Assembly: GCF_018603435.1 (NCBI RefSeq)
Contig: NZ_CP075682.1
Span: 4,836,001 to 4,900,000, forward strand
DNA: 64,000 nt
From: Chryseobacterium sp. ZHDP1
GTDB lineage: Bacteria; Bacteroidota; Bacteroidia; Flavobacteriales; Weeksellaceae
Direction of reading: 5' to 3'
Shown: piece by piece, positions 7,036 through 16,260 of the stretch
How the letters are laid out: each line of letters starts with the position of its first letter
Position numbering within the stretch: the stretch's first letter is position 1
Notes under the pieces: generated by a model
What the model saw: only the letters and a program-made list of their open reading frames with translations
Databases searched by the model: none
What the model was told of the DNA's origin: nothing
Program-made: the position numbers and the translations under genes

Positions 7036-9153
7036 ATGAAGAAGAAATTGCTTTCTGTTCTTGCTTTAACGATGATTTTGTGGATGGACGCGCAGAAAAA
7101 AGATTCTGTAAAGCTGGAAAAAATTGAAGAGGTTGTCCTTACCGGACAGTATACTCAGCAATCCATAAATAAATCAATTTATAAAGTGGAGGTTATTGAT
7201 GCGCAGCAGATCAAAAATATGGCAGCAACCAATGTGGCAGATGTTTTAAACCAAAGTCTGAACATCCTGATTACTTCAGACCGCAATTCAGGAAATTCAA
7301 CCGCGAGTTTACTGGGACTGGGTGGAGAATATACCAAGATCCTGATTGACAATATTCCTGTGGTGGGAGATGTAGGACTGGGAAACAATATAGATCTCAC
7401 CAAGCTCAATATCAATAATGTAGAACGTATAGAAGTGGTAAGAGGTTCAATGGGAGTGGATTATGGAAGCAATGCCGTTGCCGGAGTCATCAATATCATT
7501 ACCAAAAAAAGCACTCAGAAAAAATTAACGTTAAATGCTTCGGTTCAGGAAGAAACCGTAGGAAAAGAATACAATTGGTACAAAAAAGGAGAAGGAAGAC
7601 ATATTCAAACGCTGAATGCAGGATATAACTTAAATGAAAACTGGTATATCGGAGCCAATATCAATCATAACGATTTTCAGGGATTCAAAGGGACGCAGGA
7701 AGGATATAAGTATTTTGAACAGGATGGAAAAAGAGGATATCTGTGGCAGCCGAAAGATGTGCTGAATATCGACGGAGTGATCCGATACAGTAAAAATAAA
7801 ACGTCCGTTTTCTATAAATTCGGCTTCGTTAATGAACAACTCAATTTCTACAGCCCGATTGTTTCAGAACTTTATTTAGGAGAGGGAAACAGAACTTATA
7901 CTTCTGCCGACAGAGATTACCTCACCACAAGATACGTCAATCAGTTAAATGTTCAGACCAGATTAGGCAGCATCAATTATACAGGTGATTTTTCTTATCA
8001 GACTCAGGACAGAAAATACAGAGATTTTACCTATGATATTCCGAACAGGAAAGTAATGGGAACGAAAGAAGTTTATCAATCCTATAATAAAGCAGATGTC
8101 ATTTATTCACGAGGTGTTTTCAGCAATTTTCTTGATGATAAAAAAATAGATTTCCAGTTGGGTTATGAACTCGATCATACCAAAGGATACGCAGGTTTTA
8201 TTGCAGGAGATTTTGCAGGAAATAATGTTGACCGAAAAATTTTCAACTACGCCAATTTTATTTCAGCAGAATGGAATCCTACAGACTGGCTTTCATTGAG
8301 ACCCGGTTACCGTTTGGCGCTGAGTGATAAATTTGATAGACAGCACAATTATTCCTTAACGGTAAGAGGTAAAATTGATGATTCCAGTAATATCCGACTC
8401 GTTACAGGAAGCGCGAACCGATTTCCCAATTTTGATGAACTCTACACCTACTTTGTAGACAGCAACCACGACATCAGAGGAAATGAAGATTTAAAACCGG
8501 AAGAAGGAATCACGATCTCTTTAAACGGAGACAAAAAATTCACCACCAGTTCAGGATGGAATGTTCAGGTAGGAGCGAGCGCAACGTACATGGATCTCAA
8601 AAACAGAATAGAAGTTCTGCAGATCAATCAGAGTCCGTTGCAGTACAAATACATCAATATCAACAAATTCAGATCATTACTTTTTGAAGCCAATTTTAAA
8701 GTTCAGAAAAACCAGTTCAGCCTTGCTGCCAATGCCTCTTATTATGGCATCGGAAAAGAACTCTTTTCAGGGACTCTGGTTTCTCCAGATGATTTCTTTT
8801 ATACATTCGAAGGAAAACTGGCTGCAAACTATACCCTCCCAAAAACAGGAACCAATGTTTCGTTGTTTTACAGACACGTCGGGAAACTTCAGATGTTTGT
8901 CTTAGACAGTCAGGATATTGCCCATCCTTTTTATTATGTGGGAGAGCGCGGCAACTTCAATATGATGGATTTCGTCGTAAGTCAGCCCTTTTTCAAAAAT
9001 CATTTTGAACTCAGTGCAGGAATCAAGAACATTTTTGATGTTTCATCCGTAAGAGACACCACCGTTGCCGGAACCGCGCACGGAACCACCGATCCGAACT
9101 CGAATCTTTTCTACGGCAGAAGCTACTTCACCAGACTAACCTACAACTTTTAA
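7036..9153 (+). CDS. TonB-dependent heme receptor
   Basis: Outer-membrane gated channel of 705 residues. Signal peptide about 1-20 (ending MDAQ); plug domain about 45-150, containing VEVIDAQQIKNM, the NVERIEVVRGSMGVDYGSNAVAGVINIITKK-type plug end, and an ILIDNIPV segment; then a 22-strand barrel ending in the terminal Phe (TRLTYNF) needed for BAM insertion. There is no N-terminal carboxypeptidase-like domain, unlike SusC types. It heads the HmuY-HmuTUV-methyltransferase-HmuS operon with a 15 bp gap to hmuY, so heme or hemoprotein is the likely substrate (HmuR-like). Start by ATG, 19 bases after a TAnnTTTG box. Confidence 0.9.
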   Translation: MKKKLLSVLALTMILWMDAQKKDSVKLEKIEEVVLTGQYTQQSINKSIYKVEVIDAQQIKNMAATNVADVLNQSLNILITSDRNSGNSTASLLGLGGEYTKILIDNIPVVGDVGLGNNIDLTKLNINNVERIEVVRGSMGVDYGSNAVAGVINIITKKSTQKKLTLNASVQEETVGKEYNWYKKGEGRHIQTLNAGYNLNENWYIGANINHNDFQGFKGTQEGYKYFEQDGKRGYLWQPKDVLNIDGVIRYSKNKTSVFYKFGFVNEQLNFYSPIVSELYLGEGNRTYTSADRDYLTTRYVNQLNVQTRLGSINYTGDFSYQTQDRKYRDFTYDIPNRKVMGTKEVYQSYNKADVIYSRGVFSNFLDDKKIDFQLGYELDHTKGYAGFIAGDFAGNNVDRKIFNYANFISAEWNPTDWLSLRPGYRLALSDKFDRQHNYSLTVRGKIDDSSNIRLVTGSANRFPNFDELYTYFVDSNHDIRGNEDLKPEEGITISLNGDKKFTTSSGWNVQVGASATYMDLKNRIEVLQINQSPLQYKYININKFRSLLFEANFKVQKNQFSLAANASYYGIGKELFSGTLVSPDDFFYTFEGKLAANYTLPKTGTNVSLFYRHVGKLQMFVLDSQDIAHPFYYVGERGNFNMMDFVVSQPFFKNHFELSAGIKNIFDVSSVRDTTVAGTAHGTTDPNSNLFYGRSYFTRLTYNF

Positions 9154-9168
9154 AAAATAATCATTGAA

Positions 9169-10257
9169 ATGAAAAAAATACTGCTTTACCTCTTCATCGG
9201 GACATCATTCATCACCCAGTCCTGTATTAATGATAATGAAGATCCCGTTACCATATCAAAAATTGAAGGTTCCATCGTGAATCCTACCGTTGGCGGACCT
9301 ACACAGCCCAATCAGGTCTGGTTTGATCTGGGAACGGATTCTGAAGTGCTGACCAAAAGAACCGATTGGGATCTCGCTTTGTATTCAGGAAGCAATTTTA
9401 AAGTCATTCTTAATTCTTCTCTGATGATGGCAGCAGGAAAAATCCCGAATGCTACAAATATCGATCTGGTCACAGAAGCTGAGGTTTCCGGTTTGCAGGA
9501 TCTTGTACAGGTTGCGAATTTTAACCCTTCCAACACCATTTATATTGATGATGTGAAAGGAAACTTTCCTTCAGGATACACCGCAATTGAAGAAATTAAT
9601 CCCAATGAATCTGAAAATGCAGTATACCTTCTGAACATGGGAAAAGGAATTTACACAGGAAATGTTCCTGCGGGAAGCGTTACCACAGCCGGAGAAAGCA
9701 GAGGATGGATGAAAATTCAGATCTTGAGAACTTCAAACGGAGGATATAAAATAAAATACGCCCCATTAAATTCTGCTTCTCACAAGGAATTAACCATCAA
9801 TAAAAACTCCGCGTACAACTATAATTTTGTCAGCCTGAAAAATGAAAAAGAACTCTTCATTCAGCCTGAAAAAAAGAAATGGGATCTTTGCTTTTCGGTC
9901 TTTACCAATACCATTACAGGAGCTGGAAGCTATGTGTATGCAGACTTTATCACCATCAATAATGTAGGTGGAGCAGGAGCTTATGAAGTAAAAGCTTCAG
10001 GAACCACAACCGGGGTTGAAGCCTACAATAATTTTAAAGTTTCGGATATCGATCAGTCGAAATTCATTTACAACGATCAGCGTGTTATCGGAGGAAACTG
10101 GCGGGAAGTCGGACCTTCCGGATATCAGGTGAAAGGTGATGTATTTTATGTCATCAAAGATCCGGACGGATATTACTTTAAGCTGAGATTCACCAGACTT
10201 ACGAGCAGCAGCGGCGAAAGAGGCTATCCGCAGTTCGAATACAAACCCCTGTTCTAA
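9169..10257 (+). CDS. hmuY: HmuY family heme-binding lipoprotein
   Basis: A 362-residue lipoprotein: the signal peptide ends in the lipid-accepting C19 and is followed by acidic residues (INDNEDP), a pattern compatible with surface export in Bacteroidota. The HmuY fold is suggested by VWFDLGTDSEV near residue 45 and RTDWDLALYSG just after it, repeated later as KKKWDLCFSVFTN. HmuY proteins capture heme and pass it to the partner TonB receptor, here encoded 15 bp upstream. The protein is longer than P. gingivalis HmuY (about 216 residues). Heme ligands cannot be assigned by eye. Confidence 0.82.
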   Translation: MKKILLYLFIGTSFITQSCINDNEDPVTISKIEGSIVNPTVGGPTQPNQVWFDLGTDSEVLTKRTDWDLALYSGSNFKVILNSSLMMAAGKIPNATNIDLVTEAEVSGLQDLVQVANFNPSNTIYIDDVKGNFPSGYTAIEEINPNESENAVYLLNMGKGIYTGNVPAGSVTTAGESRGWMKIQILRTSNGGYKIKYAPLNSASHKELTINKNSAYNYNFVSLKNEKELFIQPEKKKWDLCFSVFTNTITGAGSYVYADFITINNVGGAGAYEVKASGTTTGVEAYNNFKVSDIDQSKFIYNDQRVIGGNWREVGPSGYQVKGDVFYVIKDPDGYYFKLRFTRLTSSSGERGYPQFEYKPLF

Positions 10258-10283
10258 AATTTTAAATCAAATAAAAAGATATC

Positions 10284-11159
10284 ATGAAAAAATTCATTCT
10301 TGCCGCATCTGTATTAATGGCAGTCTATTCCTGCAAAAAAGAAGGAACTGCTACTGAAAATAAAACAGAACAAAGCTCTGAAGCTCCAAAATCTGCTCAT
10401 AAAATCGTAACGCTGAACGGCGGAATCACTGAAATTGTAGCTGCTTTGGGTCACGAAAAAGAAATCGTGGGAACCGACGTGACAAGTACTTTTCCCGAAT
10501 CTCTTAAATCGACAGCTAAAGATCTGGGACACGTAAGATCAATGACCATCGAGCCGATTATGGCAGTTTCTCCCACCTTAATTTTAGCTTCCGATAAAGA
10601 CATCAATCCTGAACTGATGGGGAAAATTAGATCTTCCGGCATCAAAACAGAAATTTTTAAACAGGAATTTACTGTTGACGGAACTAAAAAACTGATCGCA
10701 GAAGTAGCGAAAGCAGTCGGAAATACAGATTATCAGAAACTGAATGATAAAATTGATGCCGATCTGAAACAGATTCAGCCGATTGCCAAAAAACCGAAAG
10801 TCCTGTTCATCTATGCAAGAGGAAATATGCTCATGGTTTCAGGAAAAAATACACCGATGGCTTCTTTAATTGAAATTGCAGGCGGACAAAATGCCGTAAA
10901 TGATTTTGAAGATTTCAAACCTTTAACGCCGGAAGCGGTTGTAAAAGCAAATCCCGATGTGTTATTCTTCTTCACGAGCGGGCTGCAGGGAGCGGGAGGA
11001 AACGAAGGCGCACTAAAAATGCCGGGTGTTTCCCAAACCAATGCCGGAAAAAATAAAAAAATTATTGCCATGGACGGTGGTCTTGTTTCCGGTTTCGGAC
11101 CAAGATTAGGACAGGCAGCAGTAGAATTAAACCAACTTCTGATTGAAAGCACCAGGTAA
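10284..11159 (+). CDS. hmuT: Heme ABC transporter substrate-binding lipoprotein
   Basis: Periplasmic-side heme binder of the cluster A-II (BtuF/ShuT) family, 291 residues. Lipobox cysteine at C17 (AVYSCKK), then about 20 flexible residues, then two Rossmann-like lobes beginning HKIVTLNGGITEIVAALG and joined by a long helix. The segment KPKVLFIYARGNMLMVSGKNTPM matches the second lobe of hemin-binding members. It delivers heme to HmuU/HmuV encoded immediately downstream; its 3' end overlaps hmuU by 17 bp, which indicates translational coupling. Confidence 0.9.
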   Translation: MKKFILAASVLMAVYSCKKEGTATENKTEQSSEAPKSAHKIVTLNGGITEIVAALGHEKEIVGTDVTSTFPESLKSTAKDLGHVRSMTIEPIMAVSPTLILASDKDINPELMGKIRSSGIKTEIFKQEFTVDGTKKLIAEVAKAVGNTDYQKLNDKIDADLKQIQPIAKKPKVLFIYARGNMLMVSGKNTPMASLIEIAGGQNAVNDFEDFKPLTPEAVVKANPDVLFFFTSGLQGAGGNEGALKMPGVSQTNAGKNKKIIAMDGGLVSGFGPRLGQAAVELNQLLIESTR

Positions 11160-12186
11160 ATTATCCGTTTACATCATCATAAGCACCGTACTGCTTTGCA
11201 TCATTGCAGTAGGGTCGCTTAACACCGGAGTTTACGATTTCGGAGGTCAGTCTGCATTCGCTGTTTTACAAAAAATAATGAACGGAGATCAGTCACTCAC
11301 AATGAGCGATAAATATGTAGTCTGGGACGTAAGAGCAGCCAGAATTGTGATGGCGATCCTTATCGGAAGTATGTTGGCGGTTTCGGGAACAGGTTTGCAG
11401 GGATTGTTCAGAAATCCTCTGGCAACGGGAGATTTAATCGGGCTCACTTCCGGCGCAACCCTGCTTGCAGCCATTACCATCGTTTTGGGAGGATATTTCA
11501 GAGAATTTCTTCCTGAAGCCGTACAGTTTTCATTGGTGGGGATCGCTGCTTTTATCGGGTCTTTTATTTCCATGCTTCTGGTGTACAGAATTTCAACCAG
11601 CGGCGGTAAAACCAATGTCGTGATGATGTTATTATCGGGAGTTGCCATTACAGCGATCGGATTTTCCATTACAGGTTTCCTGATTTACATCTCAAAAGAC
11701 GACCAGTTGAGAGATTTAACGTTCTGGAATTTAGGAAGTTTAGCCGCTGCAACATGGACGAAGAATATTATTTTGGGAATCGTTCTGGTTATTTCGTACA
11801 CGGTTTTACTGCCAAAAGGCAAAGCGTTGAATGCAATGATGTTAGGCGAAAAAGATGCACAGCACTTGGGAATTAATGTCGAAAGATTAAAAAAGCAGAT
11901 CATCCTTATTACGGCTTTAATGGTGGGAAGCTGTGTGGCATTTTCGGGAACCATTGGTTTTGTCGGGCTTATCGTTCCATATATTTTAAGATTTTTGTTT
12001 AAATCAGACTATGCTGTTATTTTACCGTTATCAGCGGTATGCGGAAGCATTTTATTATTAACGGCAGATACTTTCAGCAGAAGTATTGTGGAACCTTCGG
12101 AACTTCCGATCGGGATTTTAACCGCCTTAATGGGAGGTCCGGTTTTCATTGCGATTTTAGTTAAATTTAAAAAATCCCTGTTATGA
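11143..12186 (+). CDS. hmuU: Heme ABC transporter permease
   Basis: FecCD-family permease of 347 residues with about ten transmembrane helices; the family motif FRNPLATGDLIGLTSGA near residue 87 is clear, and the EAA-like cytoplasmic loop (ALNAMMLGEKDAQHLGI) contacts the ATPase. It forms the inner-membrane channel for heme with HmuV. Start: TTG at 11143, overlapping the 3' end of hmuT; no ATG lies between it and the first membrane helix, so TTG is favoured. Its stop overlaps the hmuV start in an ATGA, a usual sign of coupled translation. Confidence 0.9.
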   Translation: MKAPGKLSVYIIISTVLLCIIAVGSLNTGVYDFGGQSAFAVLQKIMNGDQSLTMSDKYVVWDVRAARIVMAILIGSMLAVSGTGLQGLFRNPLATGDLIGLTSGATLLAAITIVLGGYFREFLPEAVQFSLVGIAAFIGSFISMLLVYRISTSGGKTNVVMMLLSGVAITAIGFSITGFLIYISKDDQLRDLTFWNLGSLAAATWTKNIILGIVLVISYTVLLPKGKALNAMMLGEKDAQHLGINVERLKKQIILITALMVGSCVAFSGTIGFVGLIVPYILRFLFKSDYAVILPLSAVCGSILLLTADTFSRSIVEPSELPIGILTALMGGPVFIAILVKFKKSLL

Positions 12187-12953
12187 TAAAAGCGCATCAG
12201 ATCAGTTATCAGCATAAAACCTTCCATATTCTGGATTCGGTGGACGTTCATCTGGAATATGGCGAATTTCTGGCAATTGTCGGTCCGAACGGAGCAGGAA
12301 AATCGAGCCTTCTGAGTATTCTTGCCAATGAAATTAAATCTGAACAGCAGATTATATTTAAAAACAAGCATATCAACGACTGGAATGTGAAAGAGCTTTC
12401 AAAACACAAAGCCAAATTTTCACAGCACAACAGCAACGATATTCCGCTGGAAGTAAAAGAGGTCGTGATGATGGGACGTTATCCGTATTTCGATGCACAG
12501 CCCAAAACAGAAGACCATGAATCTACAAACAGAATGATGAATGAAACGGATATTCTGCATTTAAAAGAAAGAGAATACAATACTTTATCGGGAGGCGAAA
12601 AACAGCGCGTTCATCTTTCGAGGGTTTTTGCGCAGCTTCAGAACGAAATTGCCCACAAACTTGTTTTTTTAGATGAACCTTTAAATAATTTAGACATTAA
12701 ACATCAGTACAAAGCATTGGAAATCATTAAAAATTTCACCAAAAAAGCCAATTCTGCGATTGTTGTTCTTCATGATCTCAATCTTGCCGCACAATATGCC
12801 GATAAAGTTTTATTAATGAAATCAGGAAAAGTTGCTGCGTACGGAACTCCGGAAGAGGTTTTCACCGCAGAAAATATCCGGGAAGCCTACAATTTTCCGT
12901 GTACGATCTGCAATCATCCGGTAACTTCGCACCCAATGATTATTTTTGGATAA
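12183..12953 (+). CDS. hmuV: Heme ABC transporter ATP-binding protein
   Basis: ABC ATPase of 256 residues energising heme uptake through HmuU. Walker A GPNGAGKSS near residue 34, Q-loop region SQHNSND near residue 80, ABC signature LSGGEKQR near residue 138, Walker B LVFLDEP near residue 160 and the H-loop VVLHDLNLAAQ near residue 197 are all present, so it should be active. The start overlaps hmuU by four bases (ATGA). The 3' end touches the methyltransferase gene. Confidence 0.93.
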   Translation: MIKAHQISYQHKTFHILDSVDVHLEYGEFLAIVGPNGAGKSSLLSILANEIKSEQQIIFKNKHINDWNVKELSKHKAKFSQHNSNDIPLEVKEVVMMGRYPYFDAQPKTEDHESTNRMMNETDILHLKEREYNTLSGGEKQRVHLSRVFAQLQNEIAHKLVFLDEPLNNLDIKHQYKALEIIKNFTKKANSAIVVLHDLNLAAQYADKVLLMKSGKVAAYGTPEEVFTAENIREAYNFPCTICNHPVTSHPMIIFG

Positions 12954-12954
12954 T

Positions 12955-13605
12955 ATGGATACAGAAAAACTGAAAATATTAGCACAGAATCTCGCCCATC
13001 CTCAAGGAGAAAAGGGAATCGAGATCGGCGAAATGATGAATGAAACCAACATCGGAATGACGTTGGAAAGCATAAAAACCCTTTTAATAGAAGACAATGA
13101 ACACATTCTGGAAATCGGTCATGGAAATGCAGGGCATGTCAGAAATATTTTAGACAAAGCCATTGATGTAAAATATACCGGAATTGATATTTCGGAAACC
13201 ATGCATCACGAAGCCATAAAACTGAATAAAGATTTTGAGAATCAGGCTGAATTTGTACTGTATGAAGGAACTGAACTGCCTTTTGAAGACAAAACATTCG
13301 ATAAAATATTTACTGTAAACACCGTTTATTTCTGGGAAAAACCAACAGATTTCCTCAATGAAATTTACAGAGTTCTGAAAGACAGCGGAACATTTGTTCT
13401 CACTTTCGGACAGCGCGATTTCATGGAAAAACTCCCTTTCACACAGTTCGGTTTTACATTATACAATACCGATGAAATGGAGGAAACCGTTTCCAAAAGT
13501 TATTTTAAAAGAATGAAAATTTCCGAACGGCAGGAAGAAGTAAAAAGCAAAACCGGAGAAGAAACCCTCACGAGAAATTATACAATTTTAACCATTAAAA
13601 AATAA
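12955..13605 (+). CDS. Class I SAM-dependent methyltransferase
   Basis: A 216-residue methyltransferase. Motif I is ILEIGHGNAGHV (about residue 46), followed by YTGIDIS (motif II), DKTFDKIFTVNTVYFW (motif IV region) and EIYRVLKDSGTFVLTF (post-motif), so the SAM-binding fold is complete. Its substrate is not evident. It sits one base after the hmuV stop and 4 bp before hmuS, firmly inside the heme operon, hinting at a role in heme handling; it is not a radical SAM enzyme of the ChuW/HutW type. ATG at 12955 chosen; an in-frame TTG nine bases upstream is possible. Confidence 0.85.
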   Translation: MDTEKLKILAQNLAHPQGEKGIEIGEMMNETNIGMTLESIKTLLIEDNEHILEIGHGNAGHVRNILDKAIDVKYTGIDISETMHHEAIKLNKDFENQAEFVLYEGTELPFEDKTFDKIFTVNTVYFWEKPTDFLNEIYRVLKDSGTFVLTFGQRDFMEKLPFTQFGFTLYNTDEMEETVSKSYFKRMKISERQEEVKSKTGEETLTRNYTILTIKK

Positions 13606-13609
13606 ATAA

Positions 13610-14638
13610 ATGAGCACATTAGTAAACGATCTGAAGGAAAAATGGGAAGCTCTTAAAGCTGAAAATCCGCATCTGAGAATCCGAAATGCCGCAGCAGAAC
13701 TGGGAGTAAGCGAAGCAGAACTGTTGGCAACCAGCGTAGGAGAAGGCGTAACGGTTCTGAAGCCGGAATTCCAGAATATTTTAGCAGAAGTGGAGCAGTT
13801 AGGAAAAGTAATGGCGCTTACACGCAACGAAGAGTGCGTTCACGAAAGAAAAGGAGTGTATCTGAACGGCGATTTCAGCAGTCCTCATGCACAGCTTTTT
13901 GTAGGAGAAGATATTGATTTAAGAATTTTCCTGAATCACTGGAAATTAGCTTTCGCAGTGGTGGAAGGAGATAAAAAAAGCCTTCAGTTTTTCGGAAAAG
14001 ACGGTTTGGCGCTGCATAAAATTTATCTTACCAAAGACAGCAACGAAGCTGCTTTCGATGAAATGGCAGAAAAATATAAAGCAGAAGAGCAGAACGGATC
14101 TTTCGATTTTGAAAAAGCAGTTCCGAAAGCAGAAGAAAAACCGGATGCCGAAATTGATGTAGAAGGCTTTCAAAAAGCATGGACAAATCTGAAAGATACG
14201 CATGATTTCTTTATGATGACCCGAAAATTCGGAGTGAGCAGAACACAGGCGTTGAGACTGGCTCCGGAAGGTTTTGCAAAGAAAATTGAAAGCTCAAAAG
14301 TCGTTAACGTACTGGAAGATGCATCGGAAAAAGAACTTCCGATCATGATTTTTGTCGGAAACAGAGGAATTATCCAGATTCATACAGGAAATGTGAAAAA
14401 AACACTTTGGCATCAGCAATGGTTCAATGTGATGGATCCGGATTTCAATCTGCATCTGGACGTAACCAAAATTGCGGAAGCATGGATTGTGAAAAAACCG
14501 ACGGAAGACGGAGAAGTGACCGCCATTGAAGTTTTCAATAAAGAAGGTGACTTTATCGTTCAGTTTTTCGGAAAAAGAAAACCCGGAATCCCGGAATTAC
14601 AGGAATGGAAAGACCTCGTCGCCGATCTTGAAAAATAA
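13610..14638 (+). CDS. hmuS: Hemin-degrading factor / heme chaperone HmuS
   Basis: Cytosolic heme-handling protein of the HemS/ChuS/HmuS family, 342 residues, built of two repeated halves (about 1-165 and 185-342), each with the ChuX-like fold. The N-terminal helix-turn motif IRNAAAELGVSEAELLAT is typical. The heme-ligating histidine corresponds to H258 in GIIQIHTGNV and is conserved. It receives heme from HmuUV and releases or breaks it down to free iron. Last gene of the operon; a terminator hairpin follows. Confidence 0.92.
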   Translation: MSTLVNDLKEKWEALKAENPHLRIRNAAAELGVSEAELLATSVGEGVTVLKPEFQNILAEVEQLGKVMALTRNEECVHERKGVYLNGDFSSPHAQLFVGEDIDLRIFLNHWKLAFAVVEGDKKSLQFFGKDGLALHKIYLTKDSNEAAFDEMAEKYKAEEQNGSFDFEKAVPKAEEKPDAEIDVEGFQKAWTNLKDTHDFFMMTRKFGVSRTQALRLAPEGFAKKIESSKVVNVLEDASEKELPIMIFVGNRGIIQIHTGNVKKTLWHQQWFNVMDPDFNLHLDVTKIAEAWIVKKPTEDGEVTAIEVFNKEGDFIVQFFGKRKPGIPELQEWKDLVADLEK

Positions 14639-14663
14639 ATTGAAATAGTTAGATAGTTTCTTT

Positions 14664-14697
14664 AAGCCGTTTTGTTTTTTTACAGGCGGCTTTTTTT
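14664..14697 (+). terminator. Terminator after the heme operon
   Basis: AAGCCG pairs with CGGCTT, with TGT/ACA extending the stem across a T-rich loop, followed by seven T residues. Confidence 0.65.
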
Positions 14698-14704
14698 ATC
14701 TAAA

Positions 14705-14973
14705 CACGAATGACACAAGGTAACGTTGATTTATTTTAACGCAAGGATCGCTAAGTTTTGTTTTTAGCTTATTGAGGATATTTTTTTGTTCGCAAAGGCA
14801 CTTCGTTCAGCAAATGATAGAACGAGCCACTCAGCTAAGACATTGCCAAATGCAATCATAAAACGTTCGCTTAATAACAGATGAAATCTGGATAACTTTG
14901 CTTACTTTAAATATTTACCTTAAAATATCTACTTTGCGTTAAAATAAATCAACGTTACCTTGTGTCATTCGTG
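14705..14973. repeat. Inverted-repeat element with 40 bp perfect arms
   Basis: The arm at 14705-14744 (starting cacgaatgacacaaggtaac) recurs exactly in reverse complement at 14934-14973. The 269 bp unit encodes no protein. Internal words such as GGATCGCTAAG and CTTCGTTCAGCAAA recur in degenerate form, in reverse, at 32553-32650 upstream of the trp operon. It fills most of the 520 bp gene-free gap between hmuS and the chaN-like gene. Confidence 0.8.
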
Positions 14974-15144
14974 AAACCATTTGTGTGATTAGTGTTTAAA
15001 AAAGCTTCGCGTTAAAATAAACAATGGATCATTAAAAAATTAAAGTTATATCGTGATATTCGTGAAACCATTTGTGTCATTCGTGTTTAAAAAAACAACA
15101 GAAAATTAAAATTATATCGTGATATTTGTAAAGCCATTCTCGTC
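14967..15144 (+). repeat. Direct repeats next to the inverted-repeat element
   Basis: ATTCGTGAAACCATTTGTGT followed by .ATT.GTGTTTAAAAAA occurs at 14967-15003 and 15058-15094. A decayed third copy starts at about 15121 (ATTTGTAAAGCCATTCTCGT). A preceding TTATATCGTGATA word is repeated with the second and third units. Only two to three copies without regular spacers, so this is not a CRISPR. Confidence 0.65.
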
Positions 15145-15160
15145 AAAAAAACAAATTAAA

Positions 15161-16033
15161 ATGAAAAACCTTCTCACCGCCTTTTTTCTTACTGTTTTCT
15201 GTTCATTTCAGGCACAGCCATTTAAAGCCTATCAGTTTTACGACAAAAAAGGAAAATCAGTAAAGCCCGAAAAACTCATCAGACAACTGGCTGATTACGA
15301 CGTGGTTTTCTTTGGTGAAAATCATAATAATTCCATCAACCACTGGTTACAGCTTAAAGTGACGGAAGGTTTGTATACTCAGAAAAACGGACAGCTTATT
15401 TTAGGTGCTGAAATGTTCGAAAGAGACAATCAACCGCAACTGAATCAATATCTCAACGGGAAAATAGACGCGAAAACACTGAAAGATTCCGCAAGACTCT
15501 GGAATAATTTCACGACCGATTATAAACCTTTGGTTGATTTTGCCAAAGCAAAAAAACTGAATTTCATCGCAACCAATATTCCTAGAAAATACGCATCTCA
15601 AACCGCCAAAGAAGGTCTGGAATCTCTGAATAATTTATCTGAAAAAGAAAAAAACTACATCGCACAACTTCCCATAAAAGTAACGCTTGAAACACCGGGT
15701 TATCCTGAAATGAAAGCGATGATGGGCGATCACGCAGACGGAACCAAAGTGATGAATTTTATTTCCGCTCAGGCAATAAAAGATGCGACTATGGCAGAAT
15801 CTATCCTGAAAAATCTGCAATCCGGAAAAACATTCATCCATTACAACGGAAACTATCACAGCAAGGAATTTGGCGGAATTTACTGGTACATTAAACAAAA
15901 AAATCCGAACCTGAAAATGGCGGTGATTTCTGTTTTTGAATCAGATGATCCTGAATTAAAAGTTCCTGAAAAAGACTATATTCCCACCGATTTTAATCTG
16001 ATCATTCCCAGTGATATGGCGAAAACGTACTGA
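15161..16033 (+). CDS. ChaN-like (Tiki/EreA superfamily) heme-binding protein
   Basis: A 290-residue exported protein. The signal peptide ends near residue 18 (CSFQAQ). VVFFGENHNNSINHWLQ and LGAEMFERDNQPQL are the conserved ChaN motifs (GExH and E-M-F-x-R), and HYNGNYHSKEFGG is the second His-containing motif. ChaN of Campylobacter binds two hemes and is iron-regulated. Located after the heme operon but past repeats and a terminator, so transcribed separately. ATG at 15161 starts the signal peptide; an in-frame GTG at 15119 lies in repeat sequence and is unlikely. Heme binding is by family only. Confidence 0.8.
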   Translation: MKNLLTAFFLTVFCSFQAQPFKAYQFYDKKGKSVKPEKLIRQLADYDVVFFGENHNNSINHWLQLKVTEGLYTQKNGQLILGAEMFERDNQPQLNQYLNGKIDAKTLKDSARLWNNFTTDYKPLVDFAKAKKLNFIATNIPRKYASQTAKEGLESLNNLSEKEKNYIAQLPIKVTLETPGYPEMKAMMGDHADGTKVMNFISAQAIKDATMAESILKNLQSGKTFIHYNGNYHSKEFGGIYWYIKQKNPNLKMAVISVFESDDPELKVPEKDYIPTDFNLIIPSDMAKTY

Positions 16034-16236
16034 GAAAGAGCCAGGTAAAAAGTTAAAAGTAAAAAGCTGTGTTTTTATTTAGATTAAAGGTGTAAGAAAT
16101 TTCAAGCAGATTCTTCCTTCGTCGGAATGACAATGAGTCGTTTAAAAGACAATGAGGTCTGCATATTTTTCATTGCTTTTTTATCAATATTCAAATAGGC
16201 TTTAACCAAAACAGACAAAACTTAGCCTGCAATTTT

Positions 16237-16244
16237 TATCTTTG
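16237..16244 (+). promoter_or_regulatory. Bacteroidetes -7 promoter box
   Basis: TATCTTTG fits TAnnTTTG and lies 16 bases before the ATG of the deformylase homologue. Confidence 0.5.
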
Positions 16245-16260
16245 CAAAACATTCAGAAAA

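Noticed and set aside
14967..15144. Direct repeats that could suggest a CRISPR array
   Set aside because: Only two good copies and one decayed copy, with a 54 bp gap that is itself partly repeated. No cas genes.
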